64,000 nucleotides of DNA from Micromonospora alfalfae (GTDB taxonomy: Bacteria > Actinomycetota > Actinomycetes > Mycobacteriales > Micromonosporaceae): the NCBI RefSeq assembly GCF_022230925.1, contig NZ_JAKKFH010000026.1, positions 62,001-126,000 on the forward strand, written 5' to 3'. Positions 35,350 through 43,437 of this stretch are shown here, piece by piece. Position 1 is the stretch's first letter, and the number at the start of each line of letters is the position of its first letter. Under the pieces are notes generated by a model. The model had not been told where the DNA came from and did not search any database. It saw only the letters and a list, made by a program, of their open reading frames with translations. Both the position numbers and the translations under genes were made by a program.

Positions 35350-35394
35350 GCTTCGCACCGCTCTTGCGAAGCACCCTGGGGCGTCTGCCAGTAT
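35350..35394 (+). promoter_or_regulatory. filP promoter with inverted repeat
   Basis: GCTTCGCA (35350-35357) and TGCGAAGC (35365-35372) form an inverted repeat just upstream of CAGTAT (35389-35394). CAGTAT lies six bases before the ATG at 35401, so the transcript is probably leaderless. The inverted repeat occupies the -35 region and could be an operator. Confidence 0.5.
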
Positions 35395-35400
35395 GTCCCA

Positions 35401-36666
35401 ATGCCCCAGCAGCAGTCCTCCCCTCTCGCGTTCTTCGATAACGCGAACTCGCAGCCAGATTTCACCGTTGGCCTGCGCGGATACAACACCCATCAGGTCG
35501 ACGACTTCCTCGGCCGGATGACCGCCGCGCTGACCCAGTCCGAGCAGGCCCGTGCCGAGGCCGAGCAGCGGATGAACGACGCCCAGCGTCGGCTCCGCCA
35601 GGCCGAGCAGCGCATGAGTGCGCTGGAGCAGAAGCTCACCGACACGAACAAGCAGCTCGAAGAGAACAGCCGACCCACCCTCTCCGGGCTCGGCACGCGC
35701 GTTGAGCAGATCCTCCGGCTCGCCGAGGAGCAGGCCAACGACCACCGCAACGAGGCCAAGCGCGAGTCGGAGGGCATCCTCTCCGCCGCCCGCCTCGAGG
35801 CCCGCGAGATCACCGACAAGGCCCGCGCCGAGGCCGCCGCCATGAAGGCGAGCGCCGAGCGCGAGGCGGGCAACCTGCGCACGGCCGCCGAGCGCGAGGC
35901 CGCCGAGGTCCGGGTGCAGGCTCGCCGCGAGGCCGACACGCTGCGCGCCGACGCCGACCGGGAGACCAAGCAGCTGCGTACTGTCACCGCGCACGAGGTG
36001 GCCGAGCTGAAGTCGACAGTCGAGCGGGAGGTCGCCACCCTGCGGGCCACCGCCGAGCGGGAGATCACCCAGCAGCGGGCGAAGGCCGCCCGCGAGGCTG
36101 AGGAGAAGCGCGCCGAGGCGACCAAGCTGCTCACCGATGCGCGGGACAAGCGCGACAAGGACCTGCAGGCCCTGGAGCTCCAGCTGGCCGAGCGGCGGGA
36201 GAAGGCCGAGCGCGAGGAGTCCGAGCGGCACGCCGCCCAGGTCGCGCAGACCCAGAAGATGGTCAGCGAGGCCGAGCAGCGTGCCCGGGCCGCGCAGGAG
36301 CGGGCCAAGGAAATCGAGCAGCGCGCAGAGGCGCGTCGGGTCGAGTCGGAGCGCAACGCCGCCGAGACGGTCGACAAGGCCAAGGCCCACTCGGAGAAGA
36401 CCCTCAACGAGGCGAAGGCCGAGTCGCAGCGCCTGCTCACCGAGGCTCGCACCGAGGCGGAGCTGACCACGCAGGCCGCCCGCCGCGAGGTCGAGGACCT
36501 CACCCGGCAGAAGGACGCTGTCACCTCGCAGCTGGGTCAGATGCTCTCCGGCCTCGCCGGCATCGTTCCGGGAATGCCGGCGCAGGCCGCTCCGGCCGCC
36601 AAGCCGGAAGCAGCCAAGAAGACCGATGGTGGTCAGGAGCGGGTGCCCGCGGAGACCGCCGGCTGA
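35401..36666 (+). CDS. filP: FilP-like coiled-coil cytoskeletal protein
   Basis: The 421-residue protein starts with a DivIVA-like motif (DFTVGLRGYNTHQVDDFLGRMTAAL) and continues as an almost unbroken heptad coiled coil rich in Ala, Glu, Arg and Lys to about residue 375, then a Pro/Ala tail. In Streptomyces, FilP is an intermediate-filament-like protein that sits beside Scy and supports hyphal tip growth; the Streptomyces order is FilP, Scy, epimerase, thiolase. The same neighbours occur here, so the assignment rests on architecture plus synteny. The protein is longer than Streptomyces FilP (about 310 residues). Cytoplasmic, probably at growing poles. Confidence 0.82.
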   Translation: MPQQQSSPLAFFDNANSQPDFTVGLRGYNTHQVDDFLGRMTAALTQSEQARAEAEQRMNDAQRRLRQAEQRMSALEQKLTDTNKQLEENSRPTLSGLGTRVEQILRLAEEQANDHRNEAKRESEGILSAARLEAREITDKARAEAAAMKASAEREAGNLRTAAEREAAEVRVQARREADTLRADADRETKQLRTVTAHEVAELKSTVEREVATLRATAEREITQQRAKAAREAEEKRAEATKLLTDARDKRDKDLQALELQLAERREKAEREESERHAAQVAQTQKMVSEAEQRARAAQERAKEIEQRAEARRVESERNAAETVDKAKAHSEKTLNEAKAESQRLLTEARTEAELTTQAARREVEDLTRQKDAVTSQLGQMLSGLAGIVPGMPAQAAPAAKPEAAKKTDGGQERVPAETAG

Positions 36667-36693
36667 CGCGAGGCGTCAGGTCGGGGCATCGAC

Positions 36694-36733
36694 GGCGCGA
36701 GGTGACACCGGGTAACCGGTGCCACCTCGCGCC
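36694..36733 (+). terminator. Hairpin between filP and scy
   Basis: GGCGCGAGGTGACACCGG pairs with CCGGTGCCACCTCGCGCC around GTAA, with one A-C mismatch. It probably terminates or attenuates the filP transcript before the scy-like gene. Confidence 0.7.
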
Positions 36734-36843
36734 GTATGCGTTTCCTAACCCCTGGTATCCGTTGGCGGCAACGGAGTGAAGTAGCTCCCACAAGGCCCGT
36801 CCGTATCGCCCCAGCCGGGCCCGTTGCGTGTGAGGATGGGGGC

Positions 36844-38934
36844 ATGTCGCACGGCGAGGAACTGTTCGCTCTCGGCGGGGACGTGACGACGGAGCCCAGC
36901 TTCGAGTCCGCTCTGCGGGGGTACGAGAAGAAACAGGTCGACCGTTATGTCGCACGTGCTGAGCACGAGATCGCGACCCTCGCCTCCGAACGGGAACAGG
37001 CGTACACACAGATCCACAAGCTCGCCGGCCAGGTCGAGGTTCTCCAGCGCGACCTGACCCAGGTGCGCAAGCAGATGAACGTGGTCGACCGGGCGTCGTT
37101 CCGGCACCTCGGCCCGCGGGTCGAGTCGATCCTCACTCTCGCCGAGGAGCAGGCCGAGGAGATCCTCGGGGACGCGAACGGGGAGATCGAGGCTCGTCGT
37201 GCCGCCGCCGAGCACATCATCGAGGAGGCGCGCGAGCAGGCAGCGCGGGCTCTGAAGGACTTTGAGATCGCCCTCGCTGCCCGACGCGCGGAGGAGGAGC
37301 GGCACAGCGCCGCGCAGCGGGCCGAGGCGGACGCGGCCCTGCGGTCGGCCAAGGACGAGTCGGCGCAGTTGCGCAAGGCCGCGCAGGACGCTCTGGCGAA
37401 GGCCCAGCAGGAGGCCACCCAGCTGCGGGATTCGGCCAAAGAGATCCACACCCGGGCCCAGCAGGAAGCCACCAAGCTGCGCGAGACGGCCCGCGAGACG
37501 CTGGTCAACGCCCGGCAGGAGGCGAGCGATCTGCGCGATGCCGCCAAGGAGGTGCATGCCAAGGCCCTCCAGGAGGCCAAGCGGCTCACCGACACCGCTA
37601 CCGAAGCCGGGCGGGCCACCCACGCCAAGGCCCAGCAGGAGGCCAAGCAGATCATCGACGACGCGTCGATGGCCGGTCGGGCCACCCGCGCCAAGGCGCA
37701 GCAGGAGGCCGAGCGGCTGACGACGCAGGCCACCGAGTCGGCGAAGCGCAGCCGCGCCGACACCGAGGCGTACGTGCAGCGCATGCGCACCGAGACCGAG
37801 GCGTACGTGCAGCACACCCGGGCGCAGACCCAGCAGGAGCTGGGCGCGTGGCGGGCAGGGGTGGAGCAGGAGGTCAACTCCCGTCGGGAGGCGGCCGACC
37901 GGGAGTTGGCGCAGCGACAGTCCGCGGCCGAGCAGGAGTTCGCCAAGCGCCGCGACGAGCTGGACAAGCACCACGCGACGCGCCAGCAGGAGCTGGAGGC
38001 CGGGGTCGCCAGCCGTCAGCAGGAGCTGGAGGCCAGGTTCACCACCCGCCGCGACGAGCTGGAGACCGAATACTCCACCCGGAAGAACGAGCTGGAGACC
38101 GAGTACACGGCTCGCAAGAACGAGATCGAGCAGGGCGCGGCCGGCGTCCGTCAGGCGGCCGAGCAGGACGCGGCGGCGCTGCGCCAGCGGTCCGAGGCGG
38201 AGGCCGCCGAGCTGCTGAGCCAGGCCGAGGCCGAGGCCAGCGACAAGCGCCGCAAGGCCGACGAGCATGTCGCGGCGTCCCGGCGGCAGTTCGAGGAGTA
38301 CGCGGCCACCACGCAGCAGCACCTGGCCACCACCCAGCAGCACCTGGCGGCGACCCAGCAGGAGTCGGCGGCGGGCCGTCAGCAGTTGGCCCAGGTGATG
38401 TTGGAGATCGCCCAGGCTCAGCAGCAGCTGGCGGATCTGCGGCAGGAGACCTGGAAGGCCCGGCAGGAGTCCGACGAGCTCCAGCGCCAGATGTCCGAGC
38501 TGCGGTTGCAGAGTGTCGCCGGTCCGATCGACGGCCCGACCGCGCCGGCCGGAGACGCCAGCGCGAACGAAGGCGTGCCCGCTGGTGGAGACGACGGCGT
38601 GAGCGTTGCCGCCGGCGCGGCCTCCGGGTCGCGTACGGGCGGCGGGCTGAAGACGGAGCCCGCCGACACCAGGCAGCCGGTGAACGCCGGTGCGGAGGAG
38701 TCCGGGCAGTCCACGACGCGGCCGGTCGGCGAGCCGGTGACCACTGTGGACGGTGGCACGGCGAGCGCCGGGGTGGACGGTGAGCCGACAGTGGCCGCCG
38801 TTCCGGGCGAGGGTGGCCGGGGCGCCAAACCCACCAAGATCACTAGCACCGGTGAGAACGGCAAGCGACCCACCAAGCCGACCACCGACGAGCGCAGCGC
38901 CAAGCCCAGCAAGGTCACCATCGAGAAGGAGTGA
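36844..38934 (+). CDS. scy: Scy-like polarity scaffold, coiled-coil protein
   Basis: The ATG at 36844 is preceded by GAGG; the frame is open further upstream without support. The 696-residue protein has a DivIVA-like start (SFESALRGYEKKQVDRYVARAEHEIATL), then very long coiled coils with irregular repeats such as AKAQQEA and TRKNELETEYTARKNE, up to about residue 570, and a disordered Gly/Thr/Pro-rich tail ending in Lys-rich sequence. Scy in Streptomyces recruits the polarisome at hyphal tips and is about 1,300 residues, so this one is roughly half length. Position next to filP supports the call. Confidence 0.78.
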   Translation: MSHGEELFALGGDVTTEPSFESALRGYEKKQVDRYVARAEHEIATLASEREQAYTQIHKLAGQVEVLQRDLTQVRKQMNVVDRASFRHLGPRVESILTLAEEQAEEILGDANGEIEARRAAAEHIIEEAREQAARALKDFEIALAARRAEEERHSAAQRAEADAALRSAKDESAQLRKAAQDALAKAQQEATQLRDSAKEIHTRAQQEATKLRETARETLVNARQEASDLRDAAKEVHAKALQEAKRLTDTATEAGRATHAKAQQEAKQIIDDASMAGRATRAKAQQEAERLTTQATESAKRSRADTEAYVQRMRTETEAYVQHTRAQTQQELGAWRAGVEQEVNSRREAADRELAQRQSAAEQEFAKRRDELDKHHATRQQELEAGVASRQQELEARFTTRRDELETEYSTRKNELETEYTARKNEIEQGAAGVRQAAEQDAAALRQRSEAEAAELLSQAEAEASDKRRKADEHVAASRRQFEEYAATTQQHLATTQQHLAATQQESAAGRQQLAQVMLEIAQAQQQLADLRQETWKARQESDELQRQMSELRLQSVAGPIDGPTAPAGDASANEGVPAGGDDGVSVAAGAASGSRTGGGLKTEPADTRQPVNAGAEESGQSTTRPVGEPVTTVDGGTASAGVDGEPTVAAVPGEGGRGAKPTKITSTGENGKRPTKPTTDERSAKPSKVTIEKE

Positions 38935-38960
38935 CGGGCACCCGCCAGTCGAAGCTTCGA

Positions 38961-39007
38961 AATCTTGGACACTTTCCGTCAGCGGCTGACGGAAAGTGTC
39001 CAAGATT
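38961..39007. repeat. Palindrome P5-left, bordering the DUF559 gene
   Basis: A perfect inverted repeat has 23-bp arms (38961-38983 and 38985-39007) and a single-base centre. The arm begins AATCTTGGACACTTTCCGTC. Its right end touches the stop codon of the DUF559 gene. A separate 12-bp palindrome, TCGAAGCTTCGA, lies immediately outside at 38949-38960. Confidence 0.95.
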
Positions 39008-39978
39008 CACTTCTGCGCCGGGTGGCGTAGGGGCGCGCTGGGGGTCCAGCCGGCCGCGATGAGGGCGCGGCGGACGCTGTCAGCGACCTCGTCCGGGCGA
39101 GCGCGGACCAACCAGGCCGGGAAACGCAGAATCCGGTCGCCGCTGGTCCAGACGTCGTTCTGCCGACGCATGTCGGCAGCCCACTGCTTGGCGTCCATGT
39201 GGTGCGCGCCGTCGATCTCCACCTGCACCCGCCACTCCCGCCAGTACGCATCCAGCCAGCGGTTCCGGCCGGCCGCGTCGACCCGGTGCTCCTGCAGGTC
39301 AGGGGCGGGCAGCCGGTGTCTGCGGCACAGCCGCAGGAAGTCGATCTCCGAGAGCGCCTGTGTGCCGCCCGCGATGTCGCTGATGGTCTGCCCGATCAGC
39401 CGCCGACGGGGCGCCCGAGGGAGGACGTCGAGCACCGCCTGCAACTCCTCGGGCAGCACCCGGCGTTGCTGGCAACCGGCGGCCAGCACCGACTGCGCCT
39501 CGTCCACGCCGGCCGCCCAGCCCGCCGCGTCCACCAGGGCCCGCGCCGTAGTGGTACGCGGTGGGCGGGCACGTTGGAGATGGGCCTCGGGGAGGACCGC
39601 CGTGCGGTGGACCAGGACGGCGGGCATGTCGATCGGAAGTCGACGCAGGGTGGCCCGCGCGGCACGTCGGGCCGCCGGCACCAGCACGTGCAGCGGTTCG
39701 CGTCGCAGTCCCCGTACCCCGGCTTCGGCGGCGGCGGACACCCCGGCCAGCACCGCCCCCGGCCCGGCCGCCAGCACCGCCACCCAGAGCTGTTGGTCGC
39801 GGGTGAGTCGGCCGTTGCCGGCCAGCAGGATCCCGCGGCAGACCGACCGCCACCGACCGGAGCGAATCCGACCCCGCACCCGCCCCTCGCTGAGCAAACC
39901 GGCGACCTGCGCGGTCGTCAGCACTCCCGCCTGCTCGAAGGCGAGCCAGTCGAGTGCGTCGGCGTCATCGGCGGGCAG
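39007..39978 (-). CDS. DUF559 domain protein (Vsr-like endonuclease fold) with AbiEi-like N-terminus
   Basis: From ATG 39978 the protein has 323 residues; the frame is open to a GTG at 40041 inside the flanking palindrome, and neither start has a good ribosome site. The N-terminal half has a winged-helix-like start (ALDWLAFEQAGVLTTAQVAGLLSEGRVRGRIRSGRWRSVCRGIL) like AbiEi-type domains. The C-terminal 110 residues are DUF559: LSEIDFLRLCRRHRLPAPDLQEHRV, RWLDAYWREWRVQVEIDGAHHMDAKQWAADMRRQNDVW, RILRFPAWLVRARPDEVADSVRRAL. The Asp of RWLDAYW and the EID of VQVEIDG look like a PD-(D/E)XK metal site. Function is unknown. Matching palindromes bound the gene on both sides. Confidence 0.85.
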   Translation of the reverse strand: MPADDADALDWLAFEQAGVLTTAQVAGLLSEGRVRGRIRSGRWRSVCRGILLAGNGRLTRDQQLWVAVLAAGPGAVLAGVSAAAEAGVRGLRREPLHVLVPAARRAARATLRRLPIDMPAVLVHRTAVLPEAHLQRARPPRTTTARALVDAAGWAAGVDEAQSVLAAGCQQRRVLPEELQAVLDVLPRAPRRRLIGQTISDIAGGTQALSEIDFLRLCRRHRLPAPDLQEHRVDAAGRNRWLDAYWREWRVQVEIDGAHHMDAKQWAADMRRQNDVWTSGDRILRFPAWLVRARPDEVADSVRRALIAAGWTPSAPLRHPAQK

Positions 39979-40018
39979 CATCCGGACAGCTTTCGCCGTT
40001 GAGCGCCCTCCCACCACC

Positions 40019-40067
40019 AGATCTTGGACAGTTTCCGTCACGTCCTAACGGAAACTGTCCAAGATCT
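40019..40067. repeat. Palindrome P5-right, bordering the DUF559 gene
   Basis: AGATCTTGGACAGTTTCCGT (40019-40038) pairs perfectly with 40048-40067 around a 9-nt loop. The arm shares ATCTTGGACAnTTTCCGT with P5-left on the other side of the gene; the single base that differs is compensated in the opposite arm in both copies. Confidence 0.95.
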
Positions 40068-40404
40068 GCGCGGATTCGGCAGGGTCGAGGTCGGGGTGTG
40101 GGGGGTGCAAGTCGAACTCCGCCTTCCAGCGGCCGGGGGGTCGGCGCAGGGCCGCGGTCGGCCGTCGGCCCGGCAGCACCATGGGTTGCAGCGGAGTGTG
40201 CGGCGTCCGCGGCCATGGGCAGCAGGCCCGCAGGGCCACCGGCCCGCAGGGCCATGGGCCCGCAGAGCCACCGGCCCGCAGAGCCACCGGCCCGCAAGGC
40301 CGTGCCCCGCAGGGCCGTGGGCCATGGCCCGCAAGGCCGTGGCGCGCAGACTTTCCGGGCCGTTCAATCTGGCCCGAGGGGCCGGCGGTGATTGGGTGGG
40401 GCAC
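40068..40404. repeat. Repeat-rich noncoding patch
   Basis: No credible gene. From about 40219 to 40350 the sequence is made of degenerate GGCCCGCAGGGCCA units that alternate with ACC or ATG spacers and are themselves near-palindromic. Any frame through it gives low-complexity Arg/Pro/Ala sequence. Confidence 0.7.
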
Positions 40405-40551
40405 ATGGAGCATCAGATTGACGGTCTCGTGGTCGATGGCGACCATGAGGTGGCTACGCTGCTGGCGCGTTGGAACATGATCAGAAACGGTGCGTTGTCC
40501 CACCGCCAGTCGATCGAACTGATGAAGGAAGTTGTGACCTCATGGACCTGA
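40405..40551 (+). CDS. Small hypothetical protein (48 residues)
   Basis: The ATG at 40405 lies just after GGGTGGGGCAC and opens a 48-codon frame that overlaps the DUF397 start by 10 bp. The product begins MEHQIDGLVVDGDHE, continues through a helical ALLARWN-like segment and ends LMKEVVTSWT; it looks like a small helical protein. No family is recognised. Overlap with the following gene suggests translational coupling. In most genomes DUF397 genes follow a helix-turn-helix regulator, which is not seen here; this small protein stands in that place. Confidence 0.55.
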   Translation: MEHQIDGLVVDGDHEVATLLARWNMIRNGALSHRQSIELMKEVVTSWT

Positions 40552-40730
40552 CCGGCACGCTCTGTCGCACATCCAGCCGTAGCGGCAACGGAGGGTGCGT
40601 CGAGGTGGCGGACAACCTGCCCGGGGTCGTGGGGGTGCGGGACAGCAAGGACCCGGCCGGCCCGGTCCTGGTGTTCGCGCCTGCCGCGTGGCGGGCGTTC
40701 GTGGCCGTCGCCCGTCGTCCGACGGCCTGA
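40542..40730 (+). CDS. DUF397 protein
   Basis: The 62-residue product is a complete DUF397 domain: LCRTSSRSGNGGCVEVADNLPGVVGVRDSKDPAGPVLVFAPAAWRAFVAVARR. AAGGAAG lies about 12 bases before the ATG. DUF397 proteins accompany WhiJ/BldB-type helix-turn-helix regulators in actinomycetes and are thought to act as their small partners or toxins. No such regulator is adjacent, so this copy is an orphan. Confidence 0.9.
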   Translation: MDLTGTLCRTSSRSGNGGCVEVADNLPGVVGVRDSKDPAGPVLVFAPAAWRAFVAVARRPTA

Positions 40731-40745
40731 GCCGGGAGGTTCCTG

Positions 40746-42059
40746 GTGCCACAGCACGACCCCTCCGGCGACGAGCCGGACGTGACCCCCGCTCCCCCGC
40801 CAGCGGAAACCCCACAGCCGGCGGGAACGCCACCACAGGCGGAGGCGCAGCCGGCACCACCGGCGGAGACCCCACAATCGGCGCAGACGCCATCACCGGC
40901 GGAGACGCAGCCGGCCCCACCGGCGGAATCGGCACCGCCGGCGGAGACGCCACCGCCGGTACCGGTTCCCGTCCCGGGGGTCGACCCGGATGAGCCGCCG
41001 GCGGTCCCGTCCGGGAAGTTCGGCACACCGGGGCGGCCGCTGCGCCGCAGCAGCTTTCTGATCGGCTTCACCGGTGCGCTGGGAGTGCTGCTGGCGTACA
41101 CCCTCTATCTGGGCATTCGCAATGCCGGCGGCATCCTCGTGCTGGTGGTGATCGCGCTTTTCCTCGCGGTCGGCCTCAACCCGGCGGTGGTCCGACTGGG
41201 CCGCTGGGGTGTTCCGCACGGCCTGGCGGTGGCGGCGGTCGCCCTGACGGTGGTGCTGCTGCTCTGCGGCGGCGTGGTGGCGCTGGTTCCGCCGATCGTC
41301 ACCCAGTCGGGGCAGTTCATCGACCAGATCCCCAGCCTGCTGGACGAGTTGCGCCGCAACCCGACGGTCAACGACCTGGTGGAGCGGTACGACGTGGTGG
41401 AACGGGTGCAGGGCGCTGCCAACGCGGAGACTGTCGGACGGGCGCTCGGCGGGGTGCTGGGCGGCGCACAACTGATCTTCGGCACGGTGTTCCGGACGCT
41501 GACCGTGCTGGTGCTGACCATCTACTTCCTGGCGTACTTCGACAAGCTGCGCTCGCTGGGCTACTCGTTGGTGCCCCGGTCGCGGCGGCAGCGGGTGCAG
41601 CTGATCGGCGACGAGATCCTGGCCAAGGTGGGCTCGTACATGGTCGGCGCGCTGAGCATCGCGGTGCTGGCCGGCGCGACCACCTTCGTCTTCGCGCTGA
41701 TCGTCGACCTGCCGTACCCGTTCGCGCTGGCCGTGGTGGTCGCGGTGACCGACCTGATCCCGCAGATCGGCGCGACCCTGGGCGCGGTGATCGTGAGTTT
41801 GGTCGGGTTCGCCGCCGACCTGCCCACCGGCATCGCCTGCGCGGTCTTCTTCCTCATCTATCAGCAGGTGGAGAACTACCTCATCTACCCGAAGGTGATG
41901 CGGCGTTCGGTGGAGGTCAACGAGGTGGCTGCCCTGCTGGCCGCGCTGCTCGGGGTGGCGCTGCTGGGTGTGGTGGGCGCGTTGATCGCCATCCCCACTG
42001 TGGCCGCGCTGCAACTGATCCTGCGCGAGGTGGTGCTGCCCCGCCAGGAGCGCCGTTGA
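40746..42059 (+). CDS. AI-2E family transporter (PerM-like permease)
   Basis: The GTG at 40746 follows GGGAGG at six bases. The 437-residue protein begins with about 95 disordered residues of Pro/Ala/Glu/Thr repeats (PPAETPQPAGTPPQAEAQ). A membrane domain with about eight helices follows: SFLIGFTGALGVLLAYTLYLGI, ILVLVVIALFLAVGLNPAVVRL, the amphipathic segment IPSLLDELRRNPTVNDLVERYDVV, and VTDLIPQIGATLGAVIVSLVGF, which holds the conserved PxIGxxLG motif of this family. Exported or imported solute is unknown; AI-2 transport is shown for few members. It follows the DUF397 gene by 15 bp. Confidence 0.9.
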   Translation: MPQHDPSGDEPDVTPAPPPAETPQPAGTPPQAEAQPAPPAETPQSAQTPSPAETQPAPPAESAPPAETPPPVPVPVPGVDPDEPPAVPSGKFGTPGRPLRRSSFLIGFTGALGVLLAYTLYLGIRNAGGILVLVVIALFLAVGLNPAVVRLGRWGVPHGLAVAAVALTVVLLLCGGVVALVPPIVTQSGQFIDQIPSLLDELRRNPTVNDLVERYDVVERVQGAANAETVGRALGGVLGGAQLIFGTVFRTLTVLVLTIYFLAYFDKLRSLGYSLVPRSRRQRVQLIGDEILAKVGSYMVGALSIAVLAGATTFVFALIVDLPYPFALAVVVAVTDLIPQIGATLGAVIVSLVGFAADLPTGIACAVFFLIYQQVENYLIYPKVMRRSVEVNEVAALLAALLGVALLGVVGALIAIPTVAALQLILREVVLPRQERR

Positions 42060-42102
42060 GTGTCAGCCCGCCTGACCGGCGGCCGGACCGCGGACCGGTG
42101 GG

Positions 42103-42912
42103 TCAGTCCGCCTTGGTGGCGGCCGGGCCGGGGACGGGGGTGTCGGCGAAGGCGGCCACCGTCCGGTCGGCGTACGCGCTGACGTCGCCGGCCTCCATCG
42201 GGCCGTCCCAGGTTGTCGGAAGCGGCACCTCGACGGCTGGGTTGACCCGCCGGACGATCTCGTCGAGCACCGTCTCCGCGTCGCCCACCCAGAGGTGTTT
42301 GGCGCCCGGCACACCGACCACCTCTGCCTGTGGCACGGCGGCGAACCGCTCCCGCGCCTCGGTGGGGCGCAGGTAGTCGTCGAACTCCGGCACCAGCGCC
42401 ACCAGCGGCCGACCCGAGTCGGCCCAGGTGGCCAAGTCTTCGGGGGCGGAGAAGCGCAGCGGCGGGGAGAGCAGGATCGCCCCGGCGATCGCCGGGTCGC
42501 AGCCGTACTTCAGCGCCAGGTCGGTGCCGAACGACCAGCCGACGAGCCAGATGTTGGGCAACTCGGCGAACTCCGCGTACTCGATGGCGGCGGCCACGTC
42601 GTACCGCTCGCCCACCGCGCCGTCGAAGGCTCCCTCGCTGGTGCCGCGCACGCTGCTGGTGCCCCTGGTGTTGAACCGCAGCACCGCCAGGTCGGCCAGC
42701 GCGGGCAGCCGCCAGGCCGCCTTGCGGAACACGTGGCTGTCCATCATTCCGCCGTGGGTCGGTAGCGGGTGCAGGCAGACCAGGGTGGCCACCGGCGGCC
42801 GGTCGGCCGGCAGGGCCAGCTCACCGACCAGCCGCAGACCGTCGGCGGTGTGCAGCTCGATGTTCTCCCGGCGGCCGGGCAGGATCGACGACGCGCGGAT
42901 CGCTGTGCTCAC
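42103..42912 (-). CDS. Alpha/beta hydrolase
   Basis: The GTG at 42912 gives 269 residues; CAGACT lies six bases upstream, so a leaderless transcript is likely, and the longer frame to 43122 is not supported. The fold marks are LVCLHPLPTHGGMMDSHVF, then the nucleophile elbow VGWSFGTDLALKYG, the acid in VPEFDDYLRP, and the His in PGAKHLWVG. It resembles dienelactone-hydrolase or small-serine-hydrolase relatives. The substrate is unknown. It converges with the AI-2E permease gene across 43 bp. Confidence 0.87.
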   Translation of the reverse strand: MSTAIRASSILPGRRENIELHTADGLRLVGELALPADRPPVATLVCLHPLPTHGGMMDSHVFRKAAWRLPALADLAVLRFNTRGTSSVRGTSEGAFDGAVGERYDVAAAIEYAEFAELPNIWLVGWSFGTDLALKYGCDPAIAGAILLSPPLRFSAPEDLATWADSGRPLVALVPEFDDYLRPTEARERFAAVPQAEVVGVPGAKHLWVGDAETVLDEIVRRVNPAVEVPLPTTWDGPMEAGDVSAYADRTVAAFADTPVPGPAATKAD

Positions 42913-43096
42913 CGCCCAAGTCTGTCGCGAAGTCGCCGCCGCCGCCCGCCCAGGCACGAACAGGGTGACCCAGGTCGCTACCGGACGGGTCGGCCCAGCC
43001 CTGACTCGGCAGCGCCTCGGGCAGGTCGGCCCAGCCCTGACGCGACAGCGCCCCGGACGGGTCGGCCCAGTCCAGCGCCGCAGCGCCCGGGGCAGG

Positions 43097-43420
43097 TCAG
43101 TAGCGCGGGGAACCCCTGCCACGCTGCACCGCCGGCCCGCGTCGGTCCCGGGCCCGCCAGCAGCCGCTGTGCCAGTGCCGCCGGTCGGTCAGGTCACCCA
43201 GGCCGTCCGCCGGCCAGGCCACCAGGTGCGCCACCCCCGGTCGGATCTCCTGGTTACACCCGGGGCAGCGGTACGTCTTGACCGACGCGCCCGCGCCGAT
43301 GCCGCGTACCTGCCAGGCGCCGTCGGTCCACTGCTGCACCGAGGCGACGCCCTGGCGGACCCGGTCGGCGTCCAGGTTGGCGTTCTCGTCCCGGCGAGGG
43401 CGGTTGCGACGGGGGCTCAC
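43097..43420 (-). CDS. Small zinc-ribbon-like protein
   Basis: The GTG at 43420 gives 107 residues, with a basic start (SPRRNRPRRDENANLD) and a metal-site-like pattern: YRCPGCNQEIRPGVAHLVAWP then RRHWHSGCW. This CxxC...H...HxxxC set suggests a single zinc ribbon. Similar short proteins are widespread in actinomycetes, often mislabelled ATP/GTP-binding; no nucleotide motif is visible here. It lies 17 bp downstream of another small gene on the same strand. Confidence 0.8.
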   Translation of the reverse strand: MSPRRNRPRRDENANLDADRVRQGVASVQQWTDGAWQVRGIGAGASVKTYRCPGCNQEIRPGVAHLVAWPADGLGDLTDRRHWHSGCWRARDRRGPAVQRGRGSPRY

Positions 43421-43437
43421 AGTCACCAAGGTTACGG

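Larger units (their letters stand above)
35042..35400. other. Intergenic region ccr-filP
   Basis: No gene is visible. It holds a ccr-proximal direct repeat (CACTGACCGGCACCGCCGG-like, 35035-35100), the ccr terminator (35214-35245), and the filP promoter region with an 8-bp inverted repeat. Confidence 0.5.

Noticed and set aside
40024..40404. Upstream extension of the 48-residue gene to a 175-codon protein
   Set aside because: The extra part translates palindrome and degenerate repeat DNA into Arg/Pro/Gly sequence; ATG 40405 begins the part with normal composition.
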